DNA of 64,000 nucleotides from positions 636,995 through 700,994 of the forward strand of contig NZ_RQWN01000001.1 in assembly GCF_003977755.1 (NCBI RefSeq), given 5' to 3'. The translations under genes were made by a program, and so were the position numbers. This document shows, piece after piece, positions 54,132 through 64,000 of this stretch. The stretch's first letter is position 1, and each line of letters starts with the position of its first letter. The notes under the pieces are model-generated. The model did not search any database and had not been told where the DNA came from. It was given only the letters and a program-made list of their open reading frames with translations. The DNA is from Haloterrigena salifodinae (lineage in GTDB: Archaea; Halobacteriota; Halobacteria; Halobacteriales; Natrialbaceae).

Positions 54132-55790
54132 TTACTCAGGCGGTTCGTTCACATCGGTCGATTCGTCGGCGCCGGCCTTCCGGCGCAGCCACTCGAGGCC
54201 GAGCGCCCCGCCGAGAAGTCCGCCACCGGTCGTGAAGCCGGGCACGTTATCGGCGTCAGTGTTGTTCTCGGAGGCCGTCTCGTTTCCAGCGTTCGTCTCG
54301 TTTCCAGCGTTCGTCTCGTTTCCAGCGTTCGTCTCGTTTCCGGTGTCCCCATCTCCGGTGGTTCCGTTCCCGACATCGCCGTCATCGACGGACTCTCCGT
54401 CGCCACTGGTTCCGTCGTCAGCCGGATCGTCGTCCGGACAGGGGCACTCGTCTTCGTCGCCGCTGTCGTCTTCTCCCGCGTCGCCGTCGTCTTCGCCGTC
54501 CTGCTGATCGTCTCCCTCGTCGGATCCGTCTCCCTCGTCATTTCCGCCGTCCGTGTCGTCGTTCTCGTCGCTCTCGTCGGACTGGTCGTCCGTATCGGTT
54601 TCTTCTCGAAGCGCCACGAGATCGCCGTCGTGGTCGACGTAGATCGTCTCGCCGCTGATCGCACGGATCGTTCCGACCGGCACATCGTCCGTCGAGAGCG
54701 CCCACTTCACGGACCCGTCGTACTTGTTCAGGGCGACGAGGTTTTCGTCGTAGTCCCGCCACTCGGGATTTGGGGGCCCCCCATTCCGAGTGAGATACGC
54801 GAACACGGTTTCTCCGCTAATGACGGCTTGCCCGTAGGTGTACAGAACGTCGAGACTCCAACGGTATTCGTCACCACGGATCGAACTGCCGCCGTACCCG
54901 TGGTCGCTGCCGCCGCCGACGTAGATTTCCTCGCCGAACGCTATTTCGCGGAACCCGTAACCGACGGCTACAAACTCGCCTGTTTGGGCATCACACAACG
55001 GCCACTCTGCGGAGCCATCGGCGGCGTAAGCGACCGCTTCCGACGTCGCGTAGACGGCATCGGGTTGGGAGTTGATAGTTCCCGTTTGCCAGACTTCGGC
55101 ACCGGTCTCGGGCTCGAGAGCGATCAGACCGGCACCGGTGACGCTGTAGATCACGCCGTTTGCCGCGGCGGGCGCCGCAACGAACTCGTGCTCGTCATTG
55201 TCGCTGCCGACCGATTCTTTCGCCCACCGAACCGAGCCGTCGTCGGCCTCGAGCGCGTACAGCGTGCCGTCGACGACGACGTACACGCCGCCGTAGGCGA
55301 CCGTCTGCCAGACGATCTTCGCCTCGGGATCGAACTCGCTCTCCCAGCGGACGCTTCCGTCCGACCGGTCGAGCGCCACGATTTCGTCACCAGTGAAGAA
55401 GACGCTCTCGCCGGCGACCGACGGATCGCTCGCGTCCACGTCCGCGTTCTTCCAGACGACGGTACCGTCCGCGGCGTCGAGCGCGACGACGCCGTCGTCG
55501 GTCGACGCGTAGACCGTCCCGTCGGCGACGGCGACGGAATCCGCGCCCGCGCCCTCGACGGACCACGCGGCCTCGAGTGCACCCCCGTCGAACTCGTGAC
55601 CGTCCGCGACGTACCTGGCGTGACCGGGGCCGCCTCGATGTGACGGCCAGTCCTCGTTCGGTCCCGGATCGCGATCCGGATCCGGAAGCTCGTCCACGTC
55701 GGCCTCGGAGGCTCCGGCCCCGGCCGAAGCGAGTCCGGTTCCGATCGACAGCGCTGCACCAGTCGCCAGCACGGATCGACGTTTCCACAT
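54132..55790 (-). CDS. PQQ-like beta-propeller surface protein with PGF-type C-terminal anchor
   Basis: The protein has 552 residues. A Tat-like leader (MWKRRSVLATGAALSIGTGLASAGAGA) is followed by a propeller of repeated VxADGTVYxxTDDGxVxALDAxDGxVxW blades (about 65-400). A very acidic Asp/Glu/Asn/Gly stretch (about 400-500) includes tandem NAGNET units. VPGFTTGGGLLGGALGLEWLRRK resembles the PGF-CTERM archaeosortase signal, but 15 further residues follow the basic cluster. The likely fate is export and anchoring at the cell surface. ATG at 55790 is used. Confidence 0.88.
   Translation of the reverse strand: MWKRRSVLATGAALSIGTGLASAGAGASEADVDELPDPDRDPGPNEDWPSHRGGPGHARYVADGHEFDGGALEAAWSVEGAGADSVAVADGTVYASTDDGVVALDAADGTVVWKNADVDASDPSVAGESVFFTGDEIVALDRSDGSVRWESEFDPEAKIVWQTVAYGGVYVVVDGTLYALEADDGSVRWAKESVGSDNDEHEFVAAPAAANGVIYSVTGAGLIALEPETGAEVWQTGTINSQPDAVYATSEAVAYAADGSAEWPLCDAQTGEFVAVGYGFREIAFGEEIYVGGGSDHGYGGSSIRGDEYRWSLDVLYTYGQAVISGETVFAYLTRNGGPPNPEWRDYDENLVALNKYDGSVKWALSTDDVPVGTIRAISGETIYVDHDGDLVALREETDTDDQSDESDENDDTDGGNDEGDGSDEGDDQQDGEDDGDAGEDDSGDEDECPCPDDDPADDGTSGDGESVDDGDVGNGTTGDGDTGNETNAGNETNAGNETNAGNETASENNTDADNVPGFTTGGGLLGGALGLEWLRRKAGADESTDVNEPPE
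54281..54334 (-). repeat. 18-bp tandem repeat inside the PQQ-protein gene
   Basis: Three identical 18-bp units (54281-54298, 54299-54316, 54317-54334) with partial copies either side. On the coding strand each gives the hexapeptide AGNETN. The unit is a multiple of three, so copy-number change keeps the frame and would vary the stalk length. Confidence 0.85.
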
Positions 55791-56045
55791 AGTTACACGA
55801 GCCAGCACGAATACCACTCATAACTGTATGTAGGAAATAAAATGATTCAGGAAATACAATTGCCTCAAACGAGAACGGTTACACCCCTATCCTGTAGTTA
55901 ATCTGACTTTTTAGCTGTGCAAGCGTCTCGAAACCTCCCGCAGTCAGCGCTCTCTCGCGGGTTTTCGGACGCTCTGCTATCGAACGAGCGGGTTATGGCC
56001 TAAAAACGAAAAAAACCGCGACCGACGACCGCTACGAGGTCGCCC

Positions 56046-58310
56046 TTACTGGAAGGTGCGACCGAGCTGTTCCTCTTCCTGGGCCGGTTCGGCGGTGTCG
56101 AACTGCTCTTCGATCTCCTCGTACTGCTCGCGCGTTTCGGGGGTCACGCTCGGGTTGACCTCCTCGAGGGCGTGCTCGAAGTGCTCCTTGCTGATGCGGA
56201 CGTTGCCGATGGTGTCGGCCATCTCCTCGGGGTCGACCGAGTTGATGAACTCGCGGCTGGCGGCCATCGACGCCTCGCGGGTGACCGCTTCGATGTCGGC
56301 GCCGACGTAGCCCTCGGTCTCGCTGGCGAGCCAGTCGAGATCGACCGCGTCGGCCAGGGGCTTGTCGCGGGTGTGGACCTCGAAGATCTTCTTGCGAGCC
56401 TCCTCGTCGGGAACGGGCACGTGGACGTGGCGGTCCAGCCGTCCGGGACGGAGCAGGGCCTTGTCGATCAGGTCCGGTCGGTTGGTCGTGGCGATCACGA
56501 CGACATCCTCGAGTTCCTCGAGGCCGTCCAGTTCGGTCAGCAGCTGGGAGACAACGCGTTCGCCGACCCCGGAGTCGCTCTGCTGGCGGCCGCGCTGGCC
56601 CGCGATCGAGTCGATCTCGTCGAAGAAGATCACGGTCGGGGCGTTCGCGCGGGCCTTCTCGAAGACCTCGCGGACGCCCTTCTCGGATTCCCCGACGTAC
56701 TTGTTCAGCAGTTCGGGGCCCTTGATCGAGATGAAGTTCGACTGGGCCTCGTTGGCGACCGCTTTGGCGAGCAGCGTCTTCCCGGTGCCCGGCGGGCCGT
56801 ACATGAGGACGCCCTTGGCGGCCTGCATGTCGAGTTCGTCGAACACCTCGGGATAGTCGAGCGGCCACTGGACGTTCTCGCGGAGCCGCTCTTTGGTATC
56901 CTCCAAGCCGCCGACGTCGTCCCAGGTGACGTCGGGTACCTCGACGAAGACCTCGCGCATCGCCGAGGGCTGGATGCCCTTGAGCGCCTCCTTGAAGTCG
57001 CCCTCGGTGACCTCGAGCGTCTCTAAGACCTCGGCGTCGATCTCGTCTTCCTCCAAGTCGAGGTCGGGACGGATGCGACGGAGGGCGTTCATCGCGCCCT
57101 CGCGGGCGAGGCTCTCTAAGTCGGCCCCGACGAAGCCGTGGGTGTTCTCGGCGTACTGGTCGAGGTCGATCGACTCCTGGAGGGGCATCCCGCGGGTGTG
57201 GACCTGCAGGATCTCCTTGCGGCCGTCCTTGTCCGGGACGCCGATCTCGATCTCGCGGTCGAATCGGCCGCCACGTCGGAGCGCGGGGTCGATGTCGTCG
57301 ATGCGGTTGGTCGCCGCGATGACGGTGACGCGACCGCGCTCCTCGAGCCCGTCCATCAGGCTGAGCAGTTGTGCGACGACGCGCCGTTCGACGTCGCCGC
57401 CGGCGTCTTCGCGCTTGGCGGCGATCGAGTCGAGTTCGTCGATGAAGATGATTGCGGGGGCGTTCTCCTCGGCCTCTTCGAAGACCTCGCGGAGTTGCTC
57501 CTCGCTCTCACCGTAGTACTTCGACATGATCTCCGGGCCGGAGATCGTCTCGAAGTGGGCGTCAATCTCGTTGGCGACGGCCTTGGCCATCAGGGTCTTC
57601 CCGGTGCCCGGCGGGCCGTGCAGCAGGACGCCCTTCGGCGGCTCGATGCCGAGCTGCTGGAACAGCTCGGGGTGGCGCATCGGCAGCTCGATCATCTCGC
57701 GAACCTGGTCGAGCTCGTTGTCTAAGCCGCCGATGTCCTCGTAGGTGACGTTCGGGACCCCCTCGGTGGAGGCGCCGCTACCCGAACTCACCTGCTCGGC
57801 GGGCGTCTCGGAGATCTCGATGTTCGTCGAGTCCGTGATGACGACGGTGCCCGACGGCGAGGTGCTCGCGATCTTCAGCGGCACCGACTGGCCGGAGCTG
57901 GCCATCGGGCCGAACGAGAGCGAGAACGGCACCGTCTGGCCCTCGGTGACGGCCTGTCCGGACAGCTTGTCGCGGACGAGCGGCCCGATGTCTCCGCGAA
58001 TGCGGAGGTTCTGGGGCAGCGCGACCGTGACCGACTTGGCGGGGTTGACGTCGGCGGGCTCGACGCTGACGTTGTCGTCGATCCCGACGTCGGCCTCCTG
58101 GCGGAGACGGCCGTCGATTCGGATGATCCCCCGTCCCTCGTCCTCCGGGTAGCCGGGCCAGACGCGCGCGACGGCCTGGCTGTCGCCCGCGCCCTCGATT
58201 ACGATGTAGTCGCCGTTCTCGAGGTCGAGCTCGCGCATCGAGACGCGGTCGATCGCGGCGAGTCCGCGGCCGGCGTCCTTCTGTTTCAGTGGTTTAACGG
58301 TGAGTTTCAT
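56046..58310 (-). CDS. cdc48: CDC48/VCP-type AAA+ ATPase
   Basis: The protein has 754 residues. An N-terminal double-psi barrel (about 1-180) is followed by two AAA modules, each with GPPGTGKT (near 231 and 504) and [14 protein letters not shown] or [14 protein letters not shown] as Walker B. The arginine-finger and sensor residues lie in [10 protein letters not shown] and [10 protein letters not shown]. It unfolds substrates for proteasomal degradation. The start overlaps the upstream small gene's stop by 4 bp. Confidence 0.96.
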   Translation of the reverse strand: MKLTVKPLKQKDAGRGLAAIDRVSMRELDLENGDYIVIEGAGDSQAVARVWPGYPEDEGRGIIRIDGRLRQEADVGIDDNVSVEPADVNPAKSVTVALPQNLRIRGDIGPLVRDKLSGQAVTEGQTVPFSLSFGPMASSGQSVPLKIASTSPSGTVVITDSTNIEISETPAEQVSSGSGASTEGVPNVTYEDIGGLDNELDQVREMIELPMRHPELFQQLGIEPPKGVLLHGPPGTGKTLMAKAVANEIDAHFETISGPEIMSKYYGESEEQLREVFEEAEENAPAIIFIDELDSIAAKREDAGGDVERRVVAQLLSLMDGLEERGRVTVIAATNRIDDIDPALRRGGRFDREIEIGVPDKDGRKEILQVHTRGMPLQESIDLDQYAENTHGFVGADLESLAREGAMNALRRIRPDLDLEEDEIDAEVLETLEVTEGDFKEALKGIQPSAMREVFVEVPDVTWDDVGGLEDTKERLRENVQWPLDYPEVFDELDMQAAKGVLMYGPPGTGKTLLAKAVANEAQSNFISIKGPELLNKYVGESEKGVREVFEKARANAPTVIFFDEIDSIAGQRGRQQSDSGVGERVVSQLLTELDGLEELEDVVVIATTNRPDLIDKALLRPGRLDRHVHVPVPDEEARKKIFEVHTRDKPLADAVDLDWLASETEGYVGADIEAVTREASMAASREFINSVDPEEMADTIGNVRISKEHFEHALEEVNPSVTPETREQYEEIEEQFDTAEPAQEEEQLGRTFQ

Positions 58311-58555
58311 AGATCGCCCTCCACTTCGACAGTCAGGACCCCGTTTTTGATAAACGTGTGCGCGTCGTCTGCACCCACGGGGAGTTCGAACTCGTACTGG
58401 TCGTCGTCGACGACGACGATGACCGTGCCGTCGACGGTGTCGACCGAAGCCGACGCGTGTTCTGCCCCGAAGTCGACGGCTAACACGGTCTCGTCGCCGT
58501 ACTCGTATCGACGGGCTACCTGCCCCTCGTCTTTGGTGAATTGCTCGAGAGTCAT
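58307..58555 (-). CDS. Small Hsp20-like protein upstream of cdc48 (DUF7127-like)
   Basis: The protein has 82 residues. [47 protein letters not shown] resembles the beta-sandwich of CS/Hsp20 domains, with a terminal NGVLTVEV like the small heat-shock protein signature. It overlaps cdc48 by 4 bp and shares the promoter, so a CDC48 co-factor role is plausible but unproven. The family number is recalled from memory. Confidence 0.82.
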   Translation of the reverse strand: MTLEQFTKDEGQVARRYEYGDETVLAVDFGAEHASASVDTVDGTVIVVVDDDQYEFELPVGADDAHTFIKNGVLTVEVEGDL

Positions 58556-58586
58556 GCTGTAACTAACCCAATGTAAGCGCTTCTAG

Positions 58587-58594
58587 TATATAAG
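58587..58594 (-). promoter_or_regulatory. TATA box of the cdc48 operon
   Basis: On the minus strand CTTATATA at 58587-58594 sits 32-39 bp before the ATG at 58555. This predicts a start site near 58563 and a leader of only a few nucleotides. Confidence 0.6.
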
Positions 58595-58776
58595 AGTTTT
58601 GCCGACAAACCCCGGGAGGGCGTCGGGGTCGGCTCGAAGACGGTTGTTCGTAGTTCACAGCAGAGCGGCTGGATTCGGACGGCCGTTGAACGGTCGCGCG
58701 GTTCGAATAGGTCCGGGCCAATCGGATGCCCGAGCCGGATCGAGTCTTTATCCCTGTTCCTGTCGTTCGACTACGT

Positions 58777-59568
58777 ATGGAGACGGTATCACACCACGGC
58801 CGAGAGACAGCCTACGAGGTCGCCGACCGCGGCGGGGACGGGCCGCCGATCTGCTTCGTCCACGGGAGCGGCAGTTCGCGCGACGTCTGGTCCGCCCAGC
58901 ACCGCCTCGCTGATCGCAACCCGGTCGTCGCGCTCGATCTGAGCGGCCACGGCGACTCCGACGACATCGACGCCAGCGCGGGCTACGCGACGCTCTCGGC
59001 GTACGTCGACGACGTGCTGGCCGTCCTCGAGGCGACCGACAGCCGCATGCTGGTGGGCAACTCGCTGGGCGGCGCGGTCGCCCTGCAGCTCCTGATCGAA
59101 CGCGACACCGATCTCGACGCGGCGGTGCTCGTCGGCACCGGCGCCCGGCTCGGCGTCTTGGAGGACTTACTCGACTGGCTGGCCAACGACTTCGAGCGCG
59201 CCGTCGAGTTCCTTCACGGCCCGGATCGGCTCTTTCACGACCCCGAGCCGGAACTCGAGGAGGAGTCGAAGAAACAGCTCCGCGAGACCGGCCAGGCCGT
59301 CACCCATCGGGACTTCCTGACCTGCCACGAGTTCGACGTGCGCGACGACCTCGGCGCGATCGACGTCCCCGCGCTGGCGCTCTGTGGCGAACACGACCAG
59401 CTGACGCCGCCGTGGTACCACGAGTACCTCGCCGAGGAGATCGACGACGCCTGGATCGCGGAACTCAAGGACGCGGCCCACCTGGCGATGGTCGAGCAAC
59501 CGACCGCGTTCAACGCCGCACTCGGCGAATTTCTTGATATCGTCTTCGAGCGGGGCGACGCGGCGTAA
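58777..59568 (+). CDS. Alpha/beta hydrolase
   Basis: The protein has 263 residues. ICFVHGSGSSRDVW is the oxyanion-hole segment. The nucleophile elbow is GNSLGG (Ser near 92). The acid is in LCGEHDQLTPP and the catalytic His in DAAHLAMVEQP. The ATG at 58777 gives a natural METVSHHGRETAYEV opening. The substrate is unknown. Confidence 0.92.
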   Translation: METVSHHGRETAYEVADRGGDGPPICFVHGSGSSRDVWSAQHRLADRNPVVALDLSGHGDSDDIDASAGYATLSAYVDDVLAVLEATDSRMLVGNSLGGAVALQLLIERDTDLDAAVLVGTGARLGVLEDLLDWLANDFERAVEFLHGPDRLFHDPEPELEEESKKQLRETGQAVTHRDFLTCHEFDVRDDLGAIDVPALALCGEHDQLTPPWYHEYLAEEIDDAWIAELKDAAHLAMVEQPTAFNAALGEFLDIVFERGDAA

Positions 59569-59684
59569 GGCGGCCTGGCTCTCGCTCGAGATCGACCGGA
59601 ATCGGAGCGACGAATCGATGAGTCGGAGAATCGACGCCGCGACGACTCGAGTTCTCGGTCGATACCGAGCCGCAACCGGTCAGT

Positions 59685-60497
59685 TCAGTAGAGGTCCTCG
59701 AGGTCGCTCTCCTCGTGGCTGTGTTCCTCGGCCGGGAACGTGCCGGATTCGACGGCGTCGACGTAGTCGTCGACGGCCGATTCCATCTCCGTGCGGACGT
59801 TACCAAATTGCTCGGAGAAGGAAGGCGTCCACTCGCTGATCCCGACGGCGTCGTCGAACACGAGCACCTGCCCGTCGCAGTTCGGGCCGGCGCCGATGCC
59901 GATGGTCGGAATATCGAGCGCCTCGGTGATCTCGGCCGCGACGTTCGACGGCACGTGCTCTAAGACCAGCGAGAACGCGCCGGCTTCCTCATGTTCGATC
60001 GCGAGTTCGAGCATCCGCTCGGCGGCCGCCTGATCGGTCCCCTGTCGGGGGTAGCCGCCGTACTGGTTGACGTGCTGGGGCGTCAGCCCGAGGTGGGCCA
60101 TCACCGGAATCCCGAGCTGGACCATCTTCTCGGTGAGGTCGACGGTGTGGGGACCGCTCTCGAGTTTGACCGCCTGCGCGCCCTCCTCTTTGAGCATCCG
60201 ACCGGCGTTCTCGATGCTCTCACTCTCGTCGACGCCGAAGGAGAGGAAGGGCATGTCGGCGACGACCAGCGCGTCGTCGGTGGCCCGCGAGACCGCGCCG
60301 ACGTGATGGGCGATTCCGTCGACGGTAACGGGAACCGTCGTCTCGTGGCCCAGCACCACGTTCCCGACGCTGTCGCCGACGAGAATGATATCGACGCCCG
60401 CGTCGTCGACGATCTCGGCCGTCGGCGCGTCGTAGGCCGTCAGCATCGTGATCGGTTCCTCGCCTGCCTGCTCCCTGACGTCCCGTACGGTTGGCAT
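59685..60497 (-). CDS. panB: 3-methyl-2-oxobutanoate hydroxymethyltransferase (coenzyme A synthesis)
   Basis: The protein has 270 residues. MLTAYDAPTAEIVDDAGVDIILVGDSVGNVVLGHETT is the PanB opening with metal-binding Asp. VPVMAHLGLTPQHVNQYGGYPRQG and AAGPNCDGQVLV-like IGAGPNCDGQVLV follow. Its ~30 C-terminal residues are acidic. It makes ketopantoate. ATG at 60497 gives MPTVRDVREQAGEEPITM. Confidence 0.95.
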   Translation of the reverse strand: MPTVRDVREQAGEEPITMLTAYDAPTAEIVDDAGVDIILVGDSVGNVVLGHETTVPVTVDGIAHHVGAVSRATDDALVVADMPFLSFGVDESESIENAGRMLKEEGAQAVKLESGPHTVDLTEKMVQLGIPVMAHLGLTPQHVNQYGGYPRQGTDQAAAERMLELAIEHEEAGAFSLVLEHVPSNVAAEITEALDIPTIGIGAGPNCDGQVLVFDDAVGISEWTPSFSEQFGNVRTEMESAVDDYVDAVESGTFPAEEHSHEESDLEDLY

Positions 60498-60637
60498 ACA
60501 CACAGGTTCGTCGCCGACGATTAAATGGCTCCGTTTCCGACGCACTCGCGGCGGATCTGGATAGCCGACGGCGGTCAGCGACCGTAACGGCGAGGAAATA
60601 CGCGGTTATTAAGAGGGCCGGGCCGCCACTGTCTGCC

Positions 60638-60871
60638 GTGCCCGAACGCGTCGAAACGACGAATCCGGAGGGAGTCGACTACGGCTGGGTGATGCAGGTC
60701 ACCTTCGTCGCCACGATCCTCATCGGCGCGCCGATCGTCGCCTTCCTCTCCGTCAACGCCGATCTGCCGTCCTGGGGTGCCCGCGCGGAGTTCGCGGTCC
60801 GCGTCGGCGCGCCGATCTGGTTCTGTACCGCTCTCGTCGTCTTCGCGTACGCGAAGCGCAACCAGGCCTGA
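60638..60871 (+). CDS. Two-TM small membrane protein (DUF5822-like)
   Basis: The protein has 77 residues. GTG at 60638 starts VPERVETTNPEGVDYGWVMQVTFVATILIGAPIVAFLS, then a second helix APIWFCTALVVFAYAKRNQA. Both are membrane segments. The start is chosen at the conserved-looking PERVETTNPEGVDYGWVMQ, since the longer upstream frame is antisense to panB. A haloarchaeal small-protein family is likely, role unknown. Confidence 0.72.
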   Translation: MPERVETTNPEGVDYGWVMQVTFVATILIGAPIVAFLSVNADLPSWGARAEFAVRVGAPIWFCTALVVFAYAKRNQA

Positions 60872-60872
60872 C

Positions 60873-61412
60873 TCAGACGCCCGAGGGGCCGTCGCCGACG
60901 AACTCGAAGGCGATGCCCGCCCGTTCGGCGGTCAGCCGATCCCGGTCCGAATCGCCTACGAACAGCGCCCGCCCGGGCTCGGCGCCGAGTTCGCCGACCG
61001 CCTCGAGCAGCGGTTCCGGATCCGGCTTTCGGGTCGCGACCGTGTCCCGGCCGACCACCGCGTCGACCGCCTCGGCGAGGCCGTGTTCCTCGAGGGCGAT
61101 CCGGCAGGCCGCCTCGCAGTTCAGCGAACAGACCCCGACGGGGACTGCCTGCTCGAGGAGTTCGTCGGCATGGGCCAGCCGCGGAGCCGTCTCGGCGCCC
61201 GCGCGCTCGTGAGCGGCGATCGTCGACTCGACCTCGGATCCGAGGCCGACGTCGCTCGCGGCATCGAGCAGGTCCCACAACTCCCGACTCGGCGGCTCGA
61301 TATCCGCGGTCTCGTAGATTTCGAGCACGGCGGCGGCGACGGCGTCCCAGTCGACGTCGAGATCGGCGAGCGTTCCATCGAGATCGTAGACGACGGCGTC
61401 GTAGTCGGTCAC
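60873..61412 (-). CDS. HAD-superfamily phosphatase (phosphoglycolate phosphatase-like)
   Basis: The protein has 179 residues. Motif I is VVYDLDGTLADLDVDW (nucleophile D9 and general acid D11), motif II is VGVCSLN, motif III Lys is RKPDPEPLL, and motif IV is LFVGDSDRDRLTAERAG. The start is GTG at 61412. It converges tail-to-tail with the small membrane gene with one base between stops. Substrate unknown. Confidence 0.9.
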   Translation of the reverse strand: MTDYDAVVYDLDGTLADLDVDWDAVAAAVLEIYETADIEPPSRELWDLLDAASDVGLGSEVESTIAAHERAGAETAPRLAHADELLEQAVPVGVCSLNCEAACRIALEEHGLAEAVDAVVGRDTVATRKPDPEPLLEAVGELGAEPGRALFVGDSDRDRLTAERAGIAFEFVGDGPSGV

Positions 61413-61468
61413 GCGTGCTGATACGACCGGGAAATGAATATACTGTTCGCCGTCGATCCACGGCGAAG

Positions 61469-62464
61469 CTACCGATACGATCCCGGCTTGAGGCCGTTCA
61501 CGTCGAGGAGATCGCAGAGGCTGCGCCCGTCGATGAGTTCGACGCCGGTCGCGTCGTCGGCGAACCGCTCTGCAGGAGTCGTGAATCCGGAACTCGTGAC
61601 GAGAACCGCGCGGTCAAACTCGCTCCGTGCGGTCTGTCCGGCGACCTGCTGCGTCTCGGGTCCTGTCGCCGACGTCTCGAAATATCGCTTGACCTGGATG
61701 GCGATCCGTTCGGCGTCGGTCGCGGCGACGACGTCGATCCCGCCGTCCGGACCCGCTCCGGTCTCCTCCGTTCGATACCCCATCGCGTCCCAGAGGTCGG
61801 CGACGAGGGACTCGAACTCGAGGGGGTCGAGCGATTCGAAATCGGTTCGCTCCCACGAGTCGGTCGGCTCCGAGGCGGAGGCATCCTCCTCGAGTCGCGC
61901 CGTCGCCCACGCCGCCGCCTCGCGGACGTATTCAGACTCGTCGCGGAGTCGGTCCTCGAGCGCGTCCCGAGCGTCGTTCGACTCGAGGGTCCCGAGTGCG
62001 AGACACGCCGTTCCCCGAATCCGCGCGTTCGGATCGTCGAGGCAGGCCCGGAACGCGTGGGTTGCGCCACCGATCGCGTACGGCATCCGGACGGCGAGGT
62101 GGTAGAGACAGCGAAGGGACAGCCCTCGTTTGAGGTCGTTTCCGCTGGTCAGCAAGGCGAGCAGGTCGTCGACGCGATCCGCGAAGGCCTCGGGCGGCTC
62201 CTCGGCGACCGCGCTAAACGTGATCAGCGTTCCCTCCGCGAACTCGTCCGACGTACGCAGTTCGTGGAAGAACGCTGCCGGATCGTCGACGAACAACGCC
62301 GGATCGTCCTCGAGGAACCTGTAGACGGCCAGCGTGAGTCGTTGGTGTAGTTCGTCGTCGTCGACCGCGTCGGCCAATTCCTCCAGTTCTTCGAGGAGTT
62401 CGCGCGTTCGCTCCCCGTCCGCGGCGCGTTCGAGCGCCGCTTCCGCGCGCTTGCGAGTGGGCAT
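61469..62464 (-). CDS. HEAT-repeat protein fused to Mrr-type restriction endonuclease domain
   Basis: The protein has 331 residues. Residues about 1-195 are helical, with PBS/HEAT-like repeats (LKRGLSLRCLYHLAVRMPYA, ARIRGTACLALGTLESNDARDAL, YVREAAAWATARL). Residues 205-331 are a PD-(D/E)xK domain of the Mrr type: FESLVADLWDAMGYRTEETGAGPDGGIDVVA (E218, D244) and IAIQVKRYF (Q257, K259), then RAVLVTSSGFT. All catalytic residues are intact. It is a candidate nucleic-acid cleaving enzyme; the HEAT part may sense or scaffold. No cognate methylase is visible nearby. Confidence 0.9.
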   Translation of the reverse strand: MPTRKRAEAALERAADGERTRELLEELEELADAVDDDELHQRLTLAVYRFLEDDPALFVDDPAAFFHELRTSDEFAEGTLITFSAVAEEPPEAFADRVDDLLALLTSGNDLKRGLSLRCLYHLAVRMPYAIGGATHAFRACLDDPNARIRGTACLALGTLESNDARDALEDRLRDESEYVREAAAWATARLEEDASASEPTDSWERTDFESLDPLEFESLVADLWDAMGYRTEETGAGPDGGIDVVAATDAERIAIQVKRYFETSATGPETQQVAGQTARSEFDRAVLVTSSGFTTPAERFADDATGVELIDGRSLCDLLDVNGLKPGSYR

Positions 62465-62546
62465 TCATCCGCAATCGTCGCCGAAGGTGAAAGAAGGCCG
62501 CGTCTCGCCCGTAGCGCAGTCCGTTCCGTCCCGGTCACGGATTAGC

Positions 62547-63677
<1,131 letters not shown>

Positions 63678-63823
63678 ACGGGCCGGACGACCGCCGGACA
63701 CATAGTCTCCCCCGTCGGTCCATCGACGGGCGCCACAGATTTGTTATAGGCGTGATAGGTAAACAAGAGATAAATAAAAGCGAACCAGAAATACTATTTG
63801 GAGTTACTGTATCTGATGGTGTA

Positions 63824-64000
63824 ATGTCTGAGGACATCACCAGACGGAACTTCCTACGAACTAGCAGTGCGGGCGCGGCCGCGGTCGGTCTCGGGGGACT
63901 GGCCGGGTGTACGAGTAGCCTCCCGTTCGTCGGCGACGGCGGCGCGTCGAGCGCCGACGTCGACTCGTGGCTCGTCGACCCCTCGTTCACGGACCTCTTC
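63824..64000 (+). CDS. Tat lipoprotein, 5' end only (cut by window edge)
   Basis: ATG at 63824 opens an uninterrupted frame of 59 codons to the window end. MSEDITRRNFLRTSSAGAAAVGLGGLAGC is a twin-arginine leader (RRNFLR) with lipobox and Cys near residue 29, followed by a Ser/Gly/Asp linker and DVDSWLVDPSF. It is the start of an exported, lipid-anchored protein; the function lies beyond the window. The upstream DNA from 63740 is AT-rich and holds the likely promoter. Confidence 0.8.
   Translation, partial: MSEDITRRNFLRTSSAGAAAVGLGGLAGCTSSLPFVGDGGASSADVDSWLVDPSFTDLF

Noticed and set aside
60491-60871. Long version of the two-TM small protein starting at 60491
   Set aside because: The added 49 residues run antisense to the panB start and promoter and are Arg-rich.

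Overview
The window is a high-GC stretch of a halophilic archaeon (class Halobacteria). The evidence is the acidic, Asp/Glu-rich proteins, the strong GC bias at third codon positions, archaeal-type information genes (Orc1/Cdc6, PriS, GINS, archaeal RpoD/K/N, eukaryote-like ribosomal proteins, CDC48, TmcA), the mevalonate pathway with isopentenyl phosphate kinase, geranylgeranyl diphosphate synthase, Tat/lipobox leaders and haloarchaea-restricted small families. Genus cannot be fixed by eye.

Layout. 0-0.3 kb: tRNA-Glu(CTC) beside at least one perfect 27-bp copy of its 3' end, which looks like an integration scar. 0.4-12 kb: accessory and housekeeping genes, including a membrane-anchored winged-helix protein, a metallo-beta-lactamase hydrolase, a ThiBPQ-like thiamine ABC transporter, a small operon with a P-loop protein, a sensor kinase, and a divergent pair of an Rnl3-like RNA ligase and its PIN-like partner (HARP/RNA-free RNase P family). 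12-16 kb: superoxide dismutase, a small regulator, the L7Ae-S28e-L24e-Ndk operon behind an unusually long structured leader, and a DGC zinc protein divergent from a sulfite-oxidase-fold protein. 16-23 kb: VOC protein, lipoprotein, TmcA tRNA acetyltransferase, aminotransferase, SDR, DUF456 and zinc-ribbon proteins. 23-38.6 kb: a long, mostly leftward translation/isoprenoid block. In transcription order it holds tRNA-Ser, S13, S4, S11, RpoD, tRNA-Leu, L18e, L13, S9, RpoN, RpoK, enolase, S2, a 40-residue membrane protein, mevalonate kinase, isopentenyl phosphate kinase, RNase J, GGPP synthase and GltX. It is interrupted by a rightward ThiR-like regulator, a glycosyltransferase remnant and an SDR gene.

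38.8-43 kb: acyl-CoA synthetase, MoaA, a Bat-type regulator and a small acidic protein. 43.1-45 kb: the most striking non-coding region, an array of 17-bp repeats (TTCATTTCGANNACGGT) with many neighbours exactly 20 bp apart and two upstream copies inverted, directly before an orc1/cdc6 gene. This is a strong candidate replication origin with an unusual iteron design. 45-51.5 kb: RtcB RNA ligase, a DoxX-like gene with a probable frameshift, archease, a GNAT enzyme, then DNA primase PriS and a GINS protein. Replication-initiation genes and the candidate origin thus lie within about 8.5 kb. 51.5-64 kb: a structured gene-free stretch, peroxiredoxin, MFS transporter, a PQQ-propeller surface protein, a CDC48 operon with a small Hsp20-like partner, alpha/beta hydrolase, PanB, a small membrane protein, HAD phosphatase, a HEAT-repeat/Mrr nuclease fusion, acyl-CoA dehydrogenase and the start of a Tat lipoprotein cut by the window edge.

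Functional links visible here: a thiamine transporter and a ThiR-like thiamine regulator in the same window; two separate RNA-ligation modules (Rnl3-like plus HARP, RtcB plus archease); and two r-protein/RNAP operons carrying embedded tRNA genes.
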